Assembly: GCF_021295335.1 (NCBI RefSeq) | Contig: NZ_JAIWOT010000001.1 | Location: forward strand, 3,123,501-3,187,500 | Direction of reading: 5' to 3' | Length of the DNA stretch: 64,000 nt | Source: Komagataeibacter sp. FNDCF1 | GTDB lineage: Bacteria > Pseudomonadota > Alphaproteobacteria > Acetobacterales > Acetobacteraceae | Shown here: positions 54,145 to 63,492 of the stretch, piece by piece | Layout of the letters: each line of letters starts with the position of its first letter | How positions within the stretch are numbered: position 1 is the first letter of the stretch | Made by a program: the position numbers and the translations under genes | The notes under the pieces: generated by a model | Seen by the model: only the letters and a program-made list of their open reading frames with translations | Databases searched by the model: none | What the model was told of the DNA's origin: nothing

Positions 54145-54184
54145 CTGGCGCTGTGGTAAAAAGATCACATGGGTGGGGGACGGA

Positions 54185-55918
54185 TCAGGGCGTGCAGCCA
54201 TCCGCGCGCAGTACGTCCAGCACCGCCTCGTCGGGCACGTCGCGGCAGGTGAAGGCGCGGCCGATACCCCGCACCAGCACGAAGGACAGGCGGCCATCGC
54301 GCATTTTCTTGTCGCGCTGCATGTTGCGTACAAGCTGGCTGGCCGGGAAGGTCCGCCCCGTGTCCCCCACCCGCGCGGGCATGGACAGCTGCTCCAGATG
54401 GCGGGTCACGCGCTCCAGATCCTCCGCCGGGCAGTAGCCCAGCCTGACCGACAGCATGAAGGCCAGCCGCAGCCCGATGGACACGGCCTCCCCATGCAGC
54501 AGGCTGCCGTCATAGCCCATTTCGGCTTCCAGTGCGTGGCCGAAGGTGTGGCCGAGGTTGAGCAGCGCCCGGCCATCGACCTTGCGCTCCTCGCGCTCGT
54601 CTGCCGTGACCACGCGGGCCTTGAACGCACAGGCCATGCGGATGGCTTCGGCCTGCATGGCCGGATCACCCGCGAGCACCGCCGCCCCATGGCGTTCGCA
54701 CCAGTCGAACAGGCCCGCATCCCCCAGCAGCCCGGACTTGACGATCTCGGCATAGCCCGCGCGCAGTTCACGCACCGGCAGGGTGGCAAGGGTGGATGTA
54801 TCGGCCAGCACGGCGATGGGCTGGTGGAACGCGCCCACCAGGTTCTTGCCGAACGGGGTGTTGATGCCCGTCTTGCCACCCACGGACGAATCCACCTGCG
54901 ACAGCAGGGTGGTCGGCACCTGCACGAAGGGCAGGCCGCGCAGGGTGGTTGCGGCACAGAATCCGGCCAGGTCCCCCACCACGCCACCGCCCAGCGCCAC
55001 GACCGTGGTGCCGCGTTCCACATGGGCTTCCAGCAGGGCGTTGGTCACGTGTTCATACATGGCCATGTTCTTTGATCCCTCGCCGGGGGGAATGGTGATG
55101 ACCTCGGCGTGGATGGCGGTCTCCTCCAGCCCTTCGATCAGGCGGGGCAGGTGCAGGGGGGAGACGGTCCGGTCCGTCAGGATCACCACGCGCTTCTGTG
55201 GCAGCACGGGCGCCAGAAGCGCGCCCGCGCGGCGGATCACGTCGGGGCCGATCATCACCTCGTAGCTGGCGCGGTCCAGCCGCACGGGCACGCGCAGGGG
55301 CTGCAGGTTCTGCTTCAGGGCCTGCATGACATGGTCGGCGCTGTGTTCCACGTTGTCATCTCCACAATCCACGATGATGTCCGCCTCCGCATAGACCGGG
55401 TGGCGTATGTGCATGAGATCCGCCAGCACCGCGTGCGGGGAGGCCGCGTTGAGCAGCGGGCGGTGCGTGCGTTCCGCAACCCGCTGCACCAGCAGCGGCA
55501 GCGGGCAGCGCAGCCAGATGGACACGGCATGCTCGCGCACGCTGGCGCGCGTGCGGGGGTCCATGAATGCGCCCCCCCCCGTTGCCAGCACCACCGGCGG
55601 CCCGGACAGCAGGCGGCGGATGACCAGCCGCTCGCCCCGGCGGAATTCCGGTTCACCGTATCTTTGGAACAGGTCGGCAATCGAGCAGCCTGCCGCACGT
55701 TCGATTTCCTCGTCCGAATCGATGAAGGGCATGCCCAGCGCCGCCGCAAGGATGCGGCCGATGGTGGTCTTGCCCGCCCCCATCAGGCCCACCAGCACGA
55801 TGGTCCGCCCGCAGCCGGCCTGCCGGGGGGCGGATGAGCCAACGGCGGTCAGGTCAAGCGGAATGCTGAGCGATGGGGACTCCGGGCTGGGCCGGTCGGG
55901 GGGAATCTGGCGTGACAT
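54185..55918 (-). CDS. aroKB: Bifunctional shikimate kinase / 3-dehydroquinate synthase (AroK-AroB fusion)
   Basis: One 577-residue protein carries two shikimate-pathway enzymes. The N-terminal kinase (about 38-205) has the P-loop VLVGLMGAGKTTIGR, FIDSDEEIE, and VLATGGGAFMD. The C-terminal dehydroquinate synthase (about 225-577) has VALGGGVVGDLAGFCAATTL, SQVDSSVGGKTGIN and the metal-site LNLGHTFGHALEAE. The frame is uninterrupted between them. The two catalyse non-adjacent steps (synthase is step 2, kinase step 5). ATG 55918 is chosen over TTG 55927. It is divergent from the xerD cluster. Confidence 0.95.
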   Translation of the reverse strand: MSRQIPPDRPSPESPSLSIPLDLTAVGSSAPRQAGCGRTIVLVGLMGAGKTTIGRILAAALGMPFIDSDEEIERAAGCSIADLFQRYGEPEFRRGERLVIRRLLSGPPVVLATGGGAFMDPRTRASVREHAVSIWLRCPLPLLVQRVAERTHRPLLNAASPHAVLADLMHIRHPVYAEADIIVDCGDDNVEHSADHVMQALKQNLQPLRVPVRLDRASYEVMIGPDVIRRAGALLAPVLPQKRVVILTDRTVSPLHLPRLIEGLEETAIHAEVITIPPGEGSKNMAMYEHVTNALLEAHVERGTTVVALGGGVVGDLAGFCAATTLRGLPFVQVPTTLLSQVDSSVGGKTGINTPFGKNLVGAFHQPIAVLADTSTLATLPVRELRAGYAEIVKSGLLGDAGLFDWCERHGAAVLAGDPAMQAEAIRMACAFKARVVTADEREERKVDGRALLNLGHTFGHALEAEMGYDGSLLHGEAVSIGLRLAFMLSVRLGYCPAEDLERVTRHLEQLSMPARVGDTGRTFPASQLVRNMQRDKKMRDGRLSFVLVRGIGRAFTCRDVPDEAVLDVLRADGCTP

Positions 55919-56046
55919 GCGGCACAACCTAACATACAGCAGGACAGGACCGGTAGACTCCGCCCCCGGGGCCAGTGTCGCGCATGGGGCGCATCTGGCC
56001 GTGACGGGCGTGATGCCGGAATGTGCTGGATATGGGAAGCGGTTGG

Positions 56047-56262
56047 ATGGTCCGTATAGTTATTGCCGTGGTTGGCGTTCTGGCCCTGTGCGCCGTGGGG
56101 GGCTTCTTCTCGCTTGGCGCCTTTCCGCCCGCGCTGGTGCAGCAGACCGTGCACAAGGATATTACCTTCGCCCCGCCTGCGCCGCCCGCTGCGGCGGCCC
56201 TTCCGGCGCCGCTGGGCACGCCCGCGCCGCTGCCGGTGACACCGCTCGCGCCGATGCACTGA
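56047..56262 (+). CDS. Small membrane protein of unknown function
   Basis: A 71-residue product with one N-terminal span (VRIVIAVVGVLALCAVGGFF) and a Pro/Ala-rich periplasmic tail. GGGAAG lies 7 bases before ATG 56047; GTG or ATG codons 5 to 8 codons upstream are alternatives. It lies between the divergent aroKB and xerD, a position where alphaproteobacteria often carry a small hypothetical gene. It ends 11 bases before xerD. Confidence 0.65.
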   Translation: MVRIVIAVVGVLALCAVGGFFSLGAFPPALVQQTVHKDITFAPPAPPAAAALPAPLGTPAPLPVTPLAPMH

Positions 56263-56273
56263 GGGGCGGCGCC

Positions 56274-57197
56274 GTGTCGATGGACGGCGTTGACGCCTTT
56301 CTGGAAATGCAGGCTGCCGAACGGGGTGCCGCCCTCAATACGCTTCATGCCTATGGCCGTGACCTGGCGGATCTCGCGGCGGTCCTGCATGCCGGTGGCC
56401 TGACGGCGCGTACGGCGGGGGAAAATGACCTGCGGACCTATCTGTCCGGCCTTGCGCGGCAGGGGCTTGCGGCACGCACGCAGGCGCGCAGGCTGTCATG
56501 CCTGAAGCAGTATTTCCTGTTCCTGGCGCGGGAGGGACTGCGGCCGGACAATCCTGCCGCGCTGCTGGAAGCCCCGCGTCTGGACACGCCGCTGCCGCGT
56601 TTCCTGTCGGAGGGGGAGGTGACGGACCTGCTGGCCGCCTGCATTCCGGAACCCGATGCCACACCGGCGCGCAGGCGCAGGCTCCTGCTTGCCCGTGCGG
56701 CGCTGGAGATCCTGTATGCATCGGGCCTGCGCATATCCGAACTGCTGGCCCTGCCACGCCGTGCGCTGGATGCGGCGCCGGGCATGATGCTGGTGCGTGG
56801 CAAGGGCGGACGCGAGCGCATGGTGCCCATGTCGGCCCGTGCGCGGGCCGCCGCCCGCGCGCTGATGGATGTCGATGCCGGGCGGAAAAGCCCGTTCCTG
56901 TTCCCCGGTCGCGGGGCGGCCCGGCCCATGACCCGGCAGGGATTTGACCGAATCCTGCATGACGCGGCCCTGCGCGCGGGGCTGGACCCGGCACGGCTGT
57001 CGCCGCATGTGCTGCGCCATTCCTTCGCCACGCACCTGCTGGCCCACGGGGCGGACCTGCGCGCGCTGCAGGTGCTGCTGGGTCATGCCGATATCGCGAC
57101 GACACAGATCTATACCCATGTCATGCTGGACCGGCTGCGCGATGCGGTGGCGGCCCATCATCCCCTGTCCCATGCGGGGGAGCAGGCCGCCGGGTAG
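56274..57197 (+). CDS. xerD: Site-specific tyrosine recombinase XerD
   Basis: XerD acts with XerC at dif to resolve chromosome dimers. The 307-residue protein has an N-terminal SAM-like domain (MQAAERGAALNTLHAYGRDL) and the catalytic residues: Arg in YASGLRISELLALP, Lys in GKGGRERMVP, HVLRHSFATHLLAHG, and LGHADIATTQIYTHV with the final Tyr. GTG 56274 has GAGGGG seven bases upstream; ATG 56280 is less well spaced. Lying next to accA, as in other alphaproteobacteria, favours XerD over XerC. Confidence 0.93.
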   Translation: MSMDGVDAFLEMQAAERGAALNTLHAYGRDLADLAAVLHAGGLTARTAGENDLRTYLSGLARQGLAARTQARRLSCLKQYFLFLAREGLRPDNPAALLEAPRLDTPLPRFLSEGEVTDLLAACIPEPDATPARRRRLLLARAALEILYASGLRISELLALPRRALDAAPGMMLVRGKGGRERMVPMSARARAAARALMDVDAGRKSPFLFPGRGAARPMTRQGFDRILHDAALRAGLDPARLSPHVLRHSFATHLLAHGADLRALQVLLGHADIATTQIYTHVMLDRLRDAVAAHHPLSHAGEQAAG

Positions 57198-57272
57198 ACA
57201 AAAATGCATGGCGGGACAATTTCGCCGTGCGAAAATGTTTGGCTGGCGTGCAGGCTGTGCTATCGGCAGCGC

Positions 57273-58229
57273 ATGCGCCAGTTTCTAGATTTCGAAAAGT
57301 CGGTCGCCGAGCTTGAGAACAAGATCGACGAGCTTCGCAGGATGTCCGGTCCGGACGGGATCAACATTGCGGAAGAGATCACCCGGTTGAGCGAGAAAGC
57401 CGACCGGCAGTTGCGTACGGCCTACGCCAAGTTGACCCCATGGCAGAAGGTGCAGGTCGCCCGCCACGCCCAGCGGCCCCATACGGTGGATTACATCGGT
57501 GCGCTGATTACCGAATTCTCGCCGCTGGCCGGTGATCGCCTGTTTGGCGAGGACAAGGCCATCATTGGCGGCATCGGCCGTTTCAATGGCCAGCCGGTGG
57601 TGGTGATCGGGACCGAACGCGGTGCCGAGATCGAGACACGGCTCAAGCACAATTTCGGCATGGCCCGGCCCGAAGGCTACCGCAAGGCCCAGCGCCTGAT
57701 GAAGCTGGCGGGACGATTCGGCCTGCCAGTCCTGACCTTCATCGATACATCGGGTGCGTGGCCCGGCATCGATGCGGAAGCGCGCGGCCAGGCGGAAGCC
57801 ATTGCCCGCTCCACCGAGACCTGCCTGAACGTGCCCGTACCGGTCATCGCCACCGTCATCGGCGAAGGCGGGTCCGGCGGTGCCGTGGCACTTGGCGCGG
57901 GTGACAGGGTGATGATGCTGGAGCACGCCATCTACTCCGTCATCTCGCCCGAGGCCTGTTCCTCCATCCTGTGGCGTGACCCCAAGCAGGCGAGCACCGC
58001 GGCGGATGCGCTGAAGCTGACCGCGCAGGACCTGCTCCAGCTGCACCTGATCGACCGCATCATTCCCGAACCGCTGGGCGGTGCGCAGCGTGACCCGGCT
58101 GCGGCCATCCGGGCCGTGGGTGACGCCATTGCCGCCGAATTGCCCGGCCTGCAGACCAAGGATCCGGCACTGCTCAAGGCGCAGCGGCGCGACAAGTTCC
58201 TTGCCATGGGGCGTGAAGCGGTTTCCTGA
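57273..58229 (+). CDS. accA: Acetyl-CoA carboxylase carboxyltransferase subunit alpha
   Basis: The alpha subunit of the carboxyltransferase that makes malonyl-CoA for fatty acid synthesis, 318 residues, the usual length. Typical parts are MRQFLDFEKSVAELENKIDE, RPEGYRKAQRLMKLAGRFGL, and the oxyanion region VIGEGGSGGAVALGAGDRVM. The longer frame from 57204 is not used, since the family starts at RQFLDFEK. A GC hairpin follows before the convergent cinA-like gene. Confidence 0.97.
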   Translation: MRQFLDFEKSVAELENKIDELRRMSGPDGINIAEEITRLSEKADRQLRTAYAKLTPWQKVQVARHAQRPHTVDYIGALITEFSPLAGDRLFGEDKAIIGGIGRFNGQPVVVIGTERGAEIETRLKHNFGMARPEGYRKAQRLMKLAGRFGLPVLTFIDTSGAWPGIDAEARGQAEAIARSTETCLNVPVPVIATVIGEGGSGGAVALGAGDRVMMLEHAIYSVISPEACSSILWRDPKQASTAADALKLTAQDLLQLHLIDRIIPEPLGGAQRDPAAAIRAVGDAIAAELPGLQTKDPALLKAQRRDKFLAMGREAVS

Positions 58230-58239
58230 TCTCTCAGCT

Positions 58240-58277
58240 CCCCCGCCCGTGCCGCCGTATGCGGCTACGGGCGGGGA
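58240..58277. terminator. Hairpin between convergent accA and the CinA-like gene
   Basis: CCCCGCCCGTGCCGC pairs with GCGGC-T-ACGGGCGGGG around CGTAT, with one bulge. The T tract is poor, so termination is probable but not certain. Confidence 0.65.
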
Positions 58278-58284
58278 TTGATCG

Positions 58285-59043
58285 TCAGGCTTTCCCGGGT
58301 TCGCCTTCCTGCGGTTCAAAACCCATCCCGGCAATCAGGTCGCGCACGGCACCAGCCGCGTCCCGCACCGCCTGCGTGTCGGTCCCCTTGCACAGCAGGC
58401 ACACGCCACGCTGGTTTTCATCCAGCCGGTAGGGATAGGAGCCGATGTCGATGGCGGGATAGCGATGCTGTATCGCTTCCAGTCCCGCGGCCAGTGCGCC
58501 TTCATACAGCCCGCTGGCATGCCATGCCATTGATGTGACCGGCGTGCCGTGTGGCAGGGTGGGCAGCACTTCCTCGAACATCGCACGCATGATGCGCGGC
58601 ACGCCCGCCATGACATGCACGTTGCCCATGGTGAAGCCAGGCGCGACCGAGACCGCGTTGCGGATGGGTGTCGCCCCCTGCGGCATGGTGGCCATGCGCT
58701 GGCGGGCGGCGTTGAACGTGCCGGGGGCAAAATGCGCTTCAAGCAGGCTGAAGGTTTCAGGCTGGTGGACCCAGGGCACGCCAAACGATTCCGCAACGCA
58801 GGCTGACGTGATATCGTCATGCGTCGGCCCGATGCCGCCGGTGGTGAACACGTTGTCATAGGCCGCGCGGGCCTCGGTTACGGTACGGACGATGACGGCG
58901 CGGATATCGGGGATGATCCGGACTTCGCTCAGGGTGATGCCGGTTTCCGACAGGCGGCGCGCGATATACTGCACGTTCACGTCCTGTGTGCGGCCGGACA
59001 GGATCTCGTTGCCAATGACAAGCAGGCAGGCTGTGGGATTCAT
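58285..59043 (-). CDS. CinA-N/molybdopterin-binding-like protein (competence/damage-inducible protein A family)
   Basis: A 252-residue protein of the MoCF/CinA N-terminal family. It starts MNPTACLLVIGNEILSGRTQ, followed by VFTTGGIGPTHDDITSACVA, AGVPRIMRAMFEEVLP, and a C-terminal region unlike the CinA amidase. It therefore has the nucleotide-binding half only; relatives may act as ADP-ribose or FAD pyrophosphatases, but the role here is unknown. ATG 59043 has GGA at good spacing; ATG 59052 would add three residues. Confidence 0.88.
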   Translation of the reverse strand: MNPTACLLVIGNEILSGRTQDVNVQYIARRLSETGITLSEVRIIPDIRAVIVRTVTEARAAYDNVFTTGGIGPTHDDITSACVAESFGVPWVHQPETFSLLEAHFAPGTFNAARQRMATMPQGATPIRNAVSVAPGFTMGNVHVMAGVPRIMRAMFEEVLPTLPHGTPVTSMAWHASGLYEGALAAGLEAIQHRYPAIDIGSYPYRLDENQRGVCLLCKGTDTQAVRDAAGAVRDLIAGMGFEPQEGEPGKA

Positions 59044-59090
59044 TGTACTCATTCCACTCGGTTGCGGGCGGGGGCATTTCACGGTCACCC

Positions 59091-59096
59091 TATAAT
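59091..59096 (+). promoter_or_regulatory. Possible -10 box of the SMP-30 gene
   Basis: A perfect TATAAT 28 bases before the ATG. The nearest -35-like TTGCGG is 23 bases away, which is too far, so this is only a half-supported promoter. Confidence 0.3.
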
Positions 59097-59124
59097 GACA
59101 GACAGCCCATCAAAAGGAGAAGCC

Positions 59125-60048
59125 ATGAACACGCCAGCCATGCCCCAGCCACACTGTGTATGGGATATCAGGGCGCAGCTGGGTGAAGGCCCGGTCTGGT
59201 CCATGCGCGAGCAGGCGCTTTATTTCGTGGATATAGTGGGGCAGGCCATCCATCGTTTCCACCCCGCGGATGGCAGGCATGACTCATGGGCGGCCCCCCT
59301 GCGCCCCGGATTCGTGGTGCCGGTCAGCGACGGCACGCTTGTATGCGGGCTGAAGGGCGGGCTGTACCGCCTTGATCCCGGAACGGGGCAGTTCACCTGT
59401 CTGGCCGCGATCGAACGGGAACTGCCCGGCAACCGCATCAATGACGGCTGTGTCGATTCGAAAGGCCGCCTGTGGTTCGGCACCATGGATGACAGCGAGA
59501 CCGCGCCCAGCGGTGCGCTGTATTCCGTCACCCGCCATGCGGGCGGGCTGGATGTCCAGCGCCATGACGAGGGATATGTCGTGACCAATGGCCCCGCCGT
59601 CTCGCCCGATGGCACGAAGCTGTACCACAACCATTCCCCCGCCGGGATCATTTACGTGTTCGACCTTGCCCCTGATGGCGGCCTGTCCAACCGGCGCATC
59701 TTCGCCCGTGTGACGGATGGCTACCCCGATGGCGTGGTGGTGGACAGCGCGGGCACCTTGTGGGTGGGTGCATGGAACGGGGGACGGATCATGCGTTTCA
59801 CGCCCGATGGTGTGGAACTGCCGCCGGTGGCGGTGCCTGCCGTCAATGTGACCAAGGTGGCCTTTGGCGGTCCCGACCTGCGTACGCTCTACATCACGAC
59901 AGCGCGGAAGAATACGCCGCCGGACGTGCTGGACCGCTTCCCGCAGGCGGGCAGCCTGTTCAGCATGCGCGTGGACGTGCCGGGGCAGCCGCCGGTCGCC
60001 TTGCCGGTGGACGAAGTGACGGCATTGCGCGGCATCACGCAGGGTTAG
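59125..60048 (+). CDS. SMP-30/gluconolactonase family protein
   Basis: A 307-residue six-bladed beta-propeller of the regucalcin/gluconolactonase family that opens sugar lactones. The family marks are QLGEGPVWSMREQALYFVDI (metal Glu), NRINDGCVDSKGRLWFGTMD (Asn and Asp sites), TNGPAVSPDGTKLYHNHSP and YPDGVVVDSAGTLWVGAWNG. AAAGGAGA precedes ATG 59125. A lactonase fits acetic acid bacteria, which oxidise glucose and other sugars to lactones, but no export signal is seen, so it should work in the cytoplasm. Only 3 bases separate its stop from that of the convergent gene. Confidence 0.9.
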   Translation: MNTPAMPQPHCVWDIRAQLGEGPVWSMREQALYFVDIVGQAIHRFHPADGRHDSWAAPLRPGFVVPVSDGTLVCGLKGGLYRLDPGTGQFTCLAAIERELPGNRINDGCVDSKGRLWFGTMDDSETAPSGALYSVTRHAGGLDVQRHDEGYVVTNGPAVSPDGTKLYHNHSPAGIIYVFDLAPDGGLSNRRIFARVTDGYPDGVVVDSAGTLWVGAWNGGRIMRFTPDGVELPPVAVPAVNVTKVAFGGPDLRTLYITTARKNTPPDVLDRFPQAGSLFSMRVDVPGQPPVALPVDEVTALRGITQG

Positions 60049-60051
60049 GAA

Positions 60052-61059
60052 CTAGAGCAGGTCCTGCAGAAGCGGAATGAGCGGACGGTCGGCATCTGGC
60101 ATGGCGTAGTCGCGCAGGTTTGCGGCGGGTACCCATTCCAGCTTCTGGCCTTCGCGCGCGGTGGGCGTATTCCGCCACCGATGGCAGACATAGACGGGCA
60201 TGAGCAGATGGAAATGCCCGTAATCATGGGAAATGAAGGTGAACGGCGCCAGGCAGGAGCGGGCGACATCCAGGCCCAGCTCCTCATCCAGTTCCCGGAC
60301 CAGCGCTTCTTCCGGTGTCTCGCCCGTTTCTACCTTGCCACCGGGGAACTCCCACAGTCCGGCCATGGACTTGCCTTCCGGCCGGCGCGCCAGCAGCACG
60401 CGGGCATCCGAATCCACCAGCGCCACGGCGGCGACCAGAACGATCCGGCGCGGGTTGCCCGGCCCGGCACTGGCGTCGGGCATGGCTTCGCCAGACAGGT
60501 CGGCATGGCGTGCCACGAACAGGCGCACGGGGTATTCCCCCCCGCGTGAGACGAATTCCTGCGTGCCGGTGCCGTCCTCGCGAAAGCCGATCCGCTTCAG
60601 CACCGCGATGGAGGCATGGTTGTCGTGCGCCGCCGAAGCCGTAAGCCGGTCCACCGGCAGGTTGGCCAGCGCCCAGCGCGCCAGCCGCCCCGCCGTGGTG
60701 CTGGCAACCTTGCGGTTCCAGTGCGCGCGGCCCACCCAGTAGCCCAGCGAGCAGGAGCGGTCGGCGGCGTTGATGCGCAGCCCGATGCAGCCGATCAGTG
60801 CATCGGGCTGGTCGGATTGCGGGCAGGTGATGGCGAAGTGATAGGCTTCGCCACGCTGGGACTGTTCTATGGTGGCCGCGATCCATTCCTCGGTCAGGGC
60901 CAGCGAATACGGGAAGGGAACGCGGCTGAGCATCCGCACCACGCTCCAGTCATTGATCAGCCTGTGCATTGTGCCCGCATCTGATGTGCGGACTTCACGC
61001 AGGCGGTATTCGCCAGCCTCCAGTAGGGTACCCGGATCATGTCCTCCATGAACGCTCAT
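60052..61059 (-). CDS. GNAT acetyltransferase-Nudix hydrolase fusion
   Basis: A 335-residue two-domain protein. Residues 15-185 are a GNAT acetyltransferase of the RimJ type ([40 protein letters not shown] and [18 protein letters not shown]). Residues 205-335 are a MutT-like Nudix hydrolase with an intact box: [20 protein letters not shown] followed by ELDEELG. The second half probably cleans oxidised or noncanonical nucleotides such as 8-oxo-dGTP. ATG 61059 overlaps the stop of the Rieske gene (ATGA), so the two are coupled. Why an acetyltransferase is joined to a sanitising hydrolase is unknown. Confidence 0.9.
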   Translation of the reverse strand: MSVHGGHDPGTLLEAGEYRLREVRTSDAGTMHRLINDWSVVRMLSRVPFPYSLALTEEWIAATIEQSQRGEAYHFAITCPQSDQPDALIGCIGLRINAADRSCSLGYWVGRAHWNRKVASTTAGRLARWALANLPVDRLTASAAHDNHASIAVLKRIGFREDGTGTQEFVSRGGEYPVRLFVARHADLSGEAMPDASAGPGNPRRIVLVAAVALVDSDARVLLARRPEGKSMAGLWEFPGGKVETGETPEEALVRELDEELGLDVARSCLAPFTFISHDYGHFHLLMPVYVCHRWRNTPTAREGQKLEWVPAANLRDYAMPDADRPLIPLLQDLL

Positions 61060-62177
61060 GCGCCGGAGGCACCCCGGGCGACGGGTGCGGGCGCATCCTG
61101 TTCCGCCGGCAGTCCGCATTCGGCCAGCAGGGAACGCAGGCTGTTGATAACGGGGAAGATTTCCTGGTTGCGGTCCCCCCCCTGCTCGTACCAGGCATTC
61201 TGTTCCAGTTCCACGATCTCGCGGTCCTCACGGAAGATCCGTTCGGTAAACGCGGTCAGGAACGGCCAGGCCAGATCCAGTATGCCCGGAATGCCCGGCC
61301 GCTTGATGGACAGCAGCCCGAATACCCGGTTGGTCAGTTCCGCTTCGTCCTGTGGCACGTATGCAATCCACAGATCCATGACCGGCGCGTTGTCACCCGT
61401 CTGGATATGAAGGGTCTGGTAGGGATAGGTGGTGCGGATGGTCATCACGTCGCGATGGGCGAATTTCTCGCTGTTATCGCGCTTCTGGCCAAAGATCAGC
61501 GCCTCGCCGATCGGCTGCTTGCCGCCGGTGCGCGCAAAGCTGTAGCGCGCCTCCACCAGGCCGGGACCACGTTCCTGGCCCAGGAAGCGCGGCTTCATCT
61601 GGCCCATCTGCTTCATGTGCATGAACTGGTGGTTCATATCCATCAGGTTCTCGTGCATGAAGCTGTAATGGCAATGCACAAGCTGGCCGAAGCGGCGGGT
61701 CTTGTAGGCCGGGCTGGCCACTTCCGCCAGGCGGGGGAAGGGGGTTGCGTCAGCCTTTGTCGCATCGCCGGGGAAGATGAAGATCAGGCCATCGACCTCC
61801 CGCACGGGATAGGTGCGCACGCCATTGGGCAGCTTGCCCTTGCCCAGATAGGGCACGTCGATGCAGCGGCCCGAGCGGCCATAGGCCCAGCCATGATAGC
61901 AGCACTGCACCGATTCGCCCTTGACCGTGCCCTTGCTGAGCGGGACCTGCCGGTGGGCGCAGCGGTCTTCAAGCGCGAAAAGGCTGCCCCCTTCCAGCGG
62001 GCGGACGAGGGCAATGGGCTGCCCGGCATACCGGGTCCCGATCGTCTTGCCGGGCTTCACTTCCCGTGACCAGGCGACAGGATACCAGAAATCGGGGTTG
62101 GCGCGGATTCGGCGCAGGTCCCGCCCGGTTATCGGGGCGGAAGACTGCATGCTGTCGGGCGATAGCGACTGATCCAT
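61056..62177 (-). CDS. Rieske-type aromatic ring-hydroxylating oxygenase
   Basis: A 373-residue oxygenase alpha-type protein. The [2Fe-2S] ligands are in RCAHRQVPL (Cys73, His75) and CCYHGWAYG (Cys92, His95). The mononuclear iron region is [17 protein letters not shown]. The long C-terminal catalytic domain has no signal or membrane span. The family includes VanA-like demethylases and membrane-associated desaturases; the substrate is not evident. ATG 62177 follows AAGAGAGA. It is coupled to the GNAT-Nudix gene; no reductase or ferredoxin gene is adjacent, though fpr lies 32 kb away. Confidence 0.86.
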   Translation of the reverse strand: MDQSLSPDSMQSSAPITGRDLRRIRANPDFWYPVAWSREVKPGKTIGTRYAGQPIALVRPLEGGSLFALEDRCAHRQVPLSKGTVKGESVQCCYHGWAYGRSGRCIDVPYLGKGKLPNGVRTYPVREVDGLIFIFPGDATKADATPFPRLAEVASPAYKTRRFGQLVHCHYSFMHENLMDMNHQFMHMKQMGQMKPRFLGQERGPGLVEARYSFARTGGKQPIGEALIFGQKRDNSEKFAHRDVMTIRTTYPYQTLHIQTGDNAPVMDLWIAYVPQDEAELTNRVFGLLSIKRPGIPGILDLAWPFLTAFTERIFREDREIVELEQNAWYEQGGDRNQEIFPVINSLRSLLAECGLPAEQDAPAPVARGASGA

Positions 62178-62450
62178 TGTCTCTCTTGACTGTTTACAGG
62201 GCACGGCAGCCTGATGTGCCATGGGCAGGACACAGGTTGTACAGGTAAGTTGCGAAACATTCCCAACAATATCTTGCCGCCATGGCGATATTAAGGATGT
62301 TTTTTACGGGCAGGGCAAATGGTTCAACGTGATCATGCTTTGTCACATATGTTCCGGTTCCTCCCGCCCGTACCGGCCACGCCCGTTCCGCCCATGGGCC
62401 GGCCATCCTACCCTATGGCAGTACCGGTCCGGTGCAATCCTTGTGATGGA

Positions 62451-63323
62451 TCATCCTTGGGCAGAAAGTTCGGCGCTCAGGTCCTCGATGAACTGGAACG
62501 CCACCCGTCCTGACCGGCCGCCGCGCCCCAGTGACCACGCATTGGCCTGCCGTACCAGCTCCGCATCCGTGATCGGCAGGCCGCGCTCCTTCGCATAGGC
62601 ACGGACCATGGCCAGGAACGTGTCCTGCGCGCAGTTATGAAAGCCGATCCACAGGCCGAAACGGTCGGACAGCGAGACCTTCTCCTCCGTTGCCTCGGCG
62701 GTGTTGATGGCGGTGGAGCTTTCGTTCTCGATCATCTCGCGCGGCATGAGATGGCGGCGGTTGGACGTGGCGTAGAACAGCACGTTGGCCGGTCGCCCTG
62801 CTATGCCGCCATCCAGCACGGATTTCAGCGCCTTGTAGTCCGCGTCCTCGCGCTCGAAGGACAGGTCGTCACAGAACACGATGAACCGGCGCGGGCTTTC
62901 GCGTAGCAGGGCCAGCAGGTCGGGCAGGCTGGCCAGGTCCTCGCGCTGGATCTCGACCAGGACGAGTCGCCCCGTGCCGGGGGCGGGGGACCTGCCATCC
63001 ACCAGATTGGCCTGCGCATGCGCCGCCTTGACCAGTGATGACTTGCCCATGCCGCGCGCGCCCCACAGCATGGCGTTGTTGGCGGGCAGTCCGGCGGCGA
63101 AATGCAGCGTGTTGTCCAGCAGCAGCCTGCGCTGGCGGTCGATGCCCTGCAGCAGCCCCATGTCGACATGGGCCACATGGGCAACGGGGCTCAGGCGGCC
63201 AAGGTTGGGGTGCCAGATGAAGGCGTCCGCAGCCTCCAGCCCCGCCAGTGACGGGGCCGGGGGGGACAGCCGCTCAAGGGCGGCGGCAATGCGTTCGAGA
63301 ACGGGAAGGGTCGTGCTGTCCAT
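62451..63323 (-). CDS. DUF815 AAA-type ATPase
   Basis: A 290-residue ATP-binding protein of the DUF815 family. It has a Walker A ALLWGARGMGKSSLVKAAHA-like stretch, a Walker B FIVFCDDLSFE, and a sensor-like LFYATSNRRHLMPREMIENE. AGGACC precedes the ATG. The family is widespread in proteobacteria but its function is not established. It is divergent from yajC, an arrangement seen in many alphaproteobacteria. Confidence 0.9.
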   Translation of the reverse strand: MDSTTLPVLERIAAALERLSPPAPSLAGLEAADAFIWHPNLGRLSPVAHVAHVDMGLLQGIDRQRRLLLDNTLHFAAGLPANNAMLWGARGMGKSSLVKAAHAQANLVDGRSPAPGTGRLVLVEIQREDLASLPDLLALLRESPRRFIVFCDDLSFEREDADYKALKSVLDGGIAGRPANVLFYATSNRRHLMPREMIENESSTAINTAEATEEKVSLSDRFGLWIGFHNCAQDTFLAMVRAYAKERGLPITDAELVRQANAWSLGRGGRSGRVAFQFIEDLSAELSAQG

Positions 63324-63492
63324 CGTCGGTCCTGCTTCAGCGTGGAATTTCGGTGGTGTCTGCCACCGGGGGCTCCGGAGCGCGTTGGCCAGCAGTGGCA
63401 GGCGAACGCCTTGACGGGAAACAGGCGAAAACTATGGTCCGCATGGCAAACCCGCAACCCGTTCAATCCCTCCATTTGCCGGAAAGATAGCA

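Noticed and set aside
53919-54184. Search for a tRNA or small RNA in the gap between OmpA paralogue 3 and aroKB
   Set aside because: No cloverleaf or conserved tRNA T-loop was seen; only the aroKB hairpin is supported.
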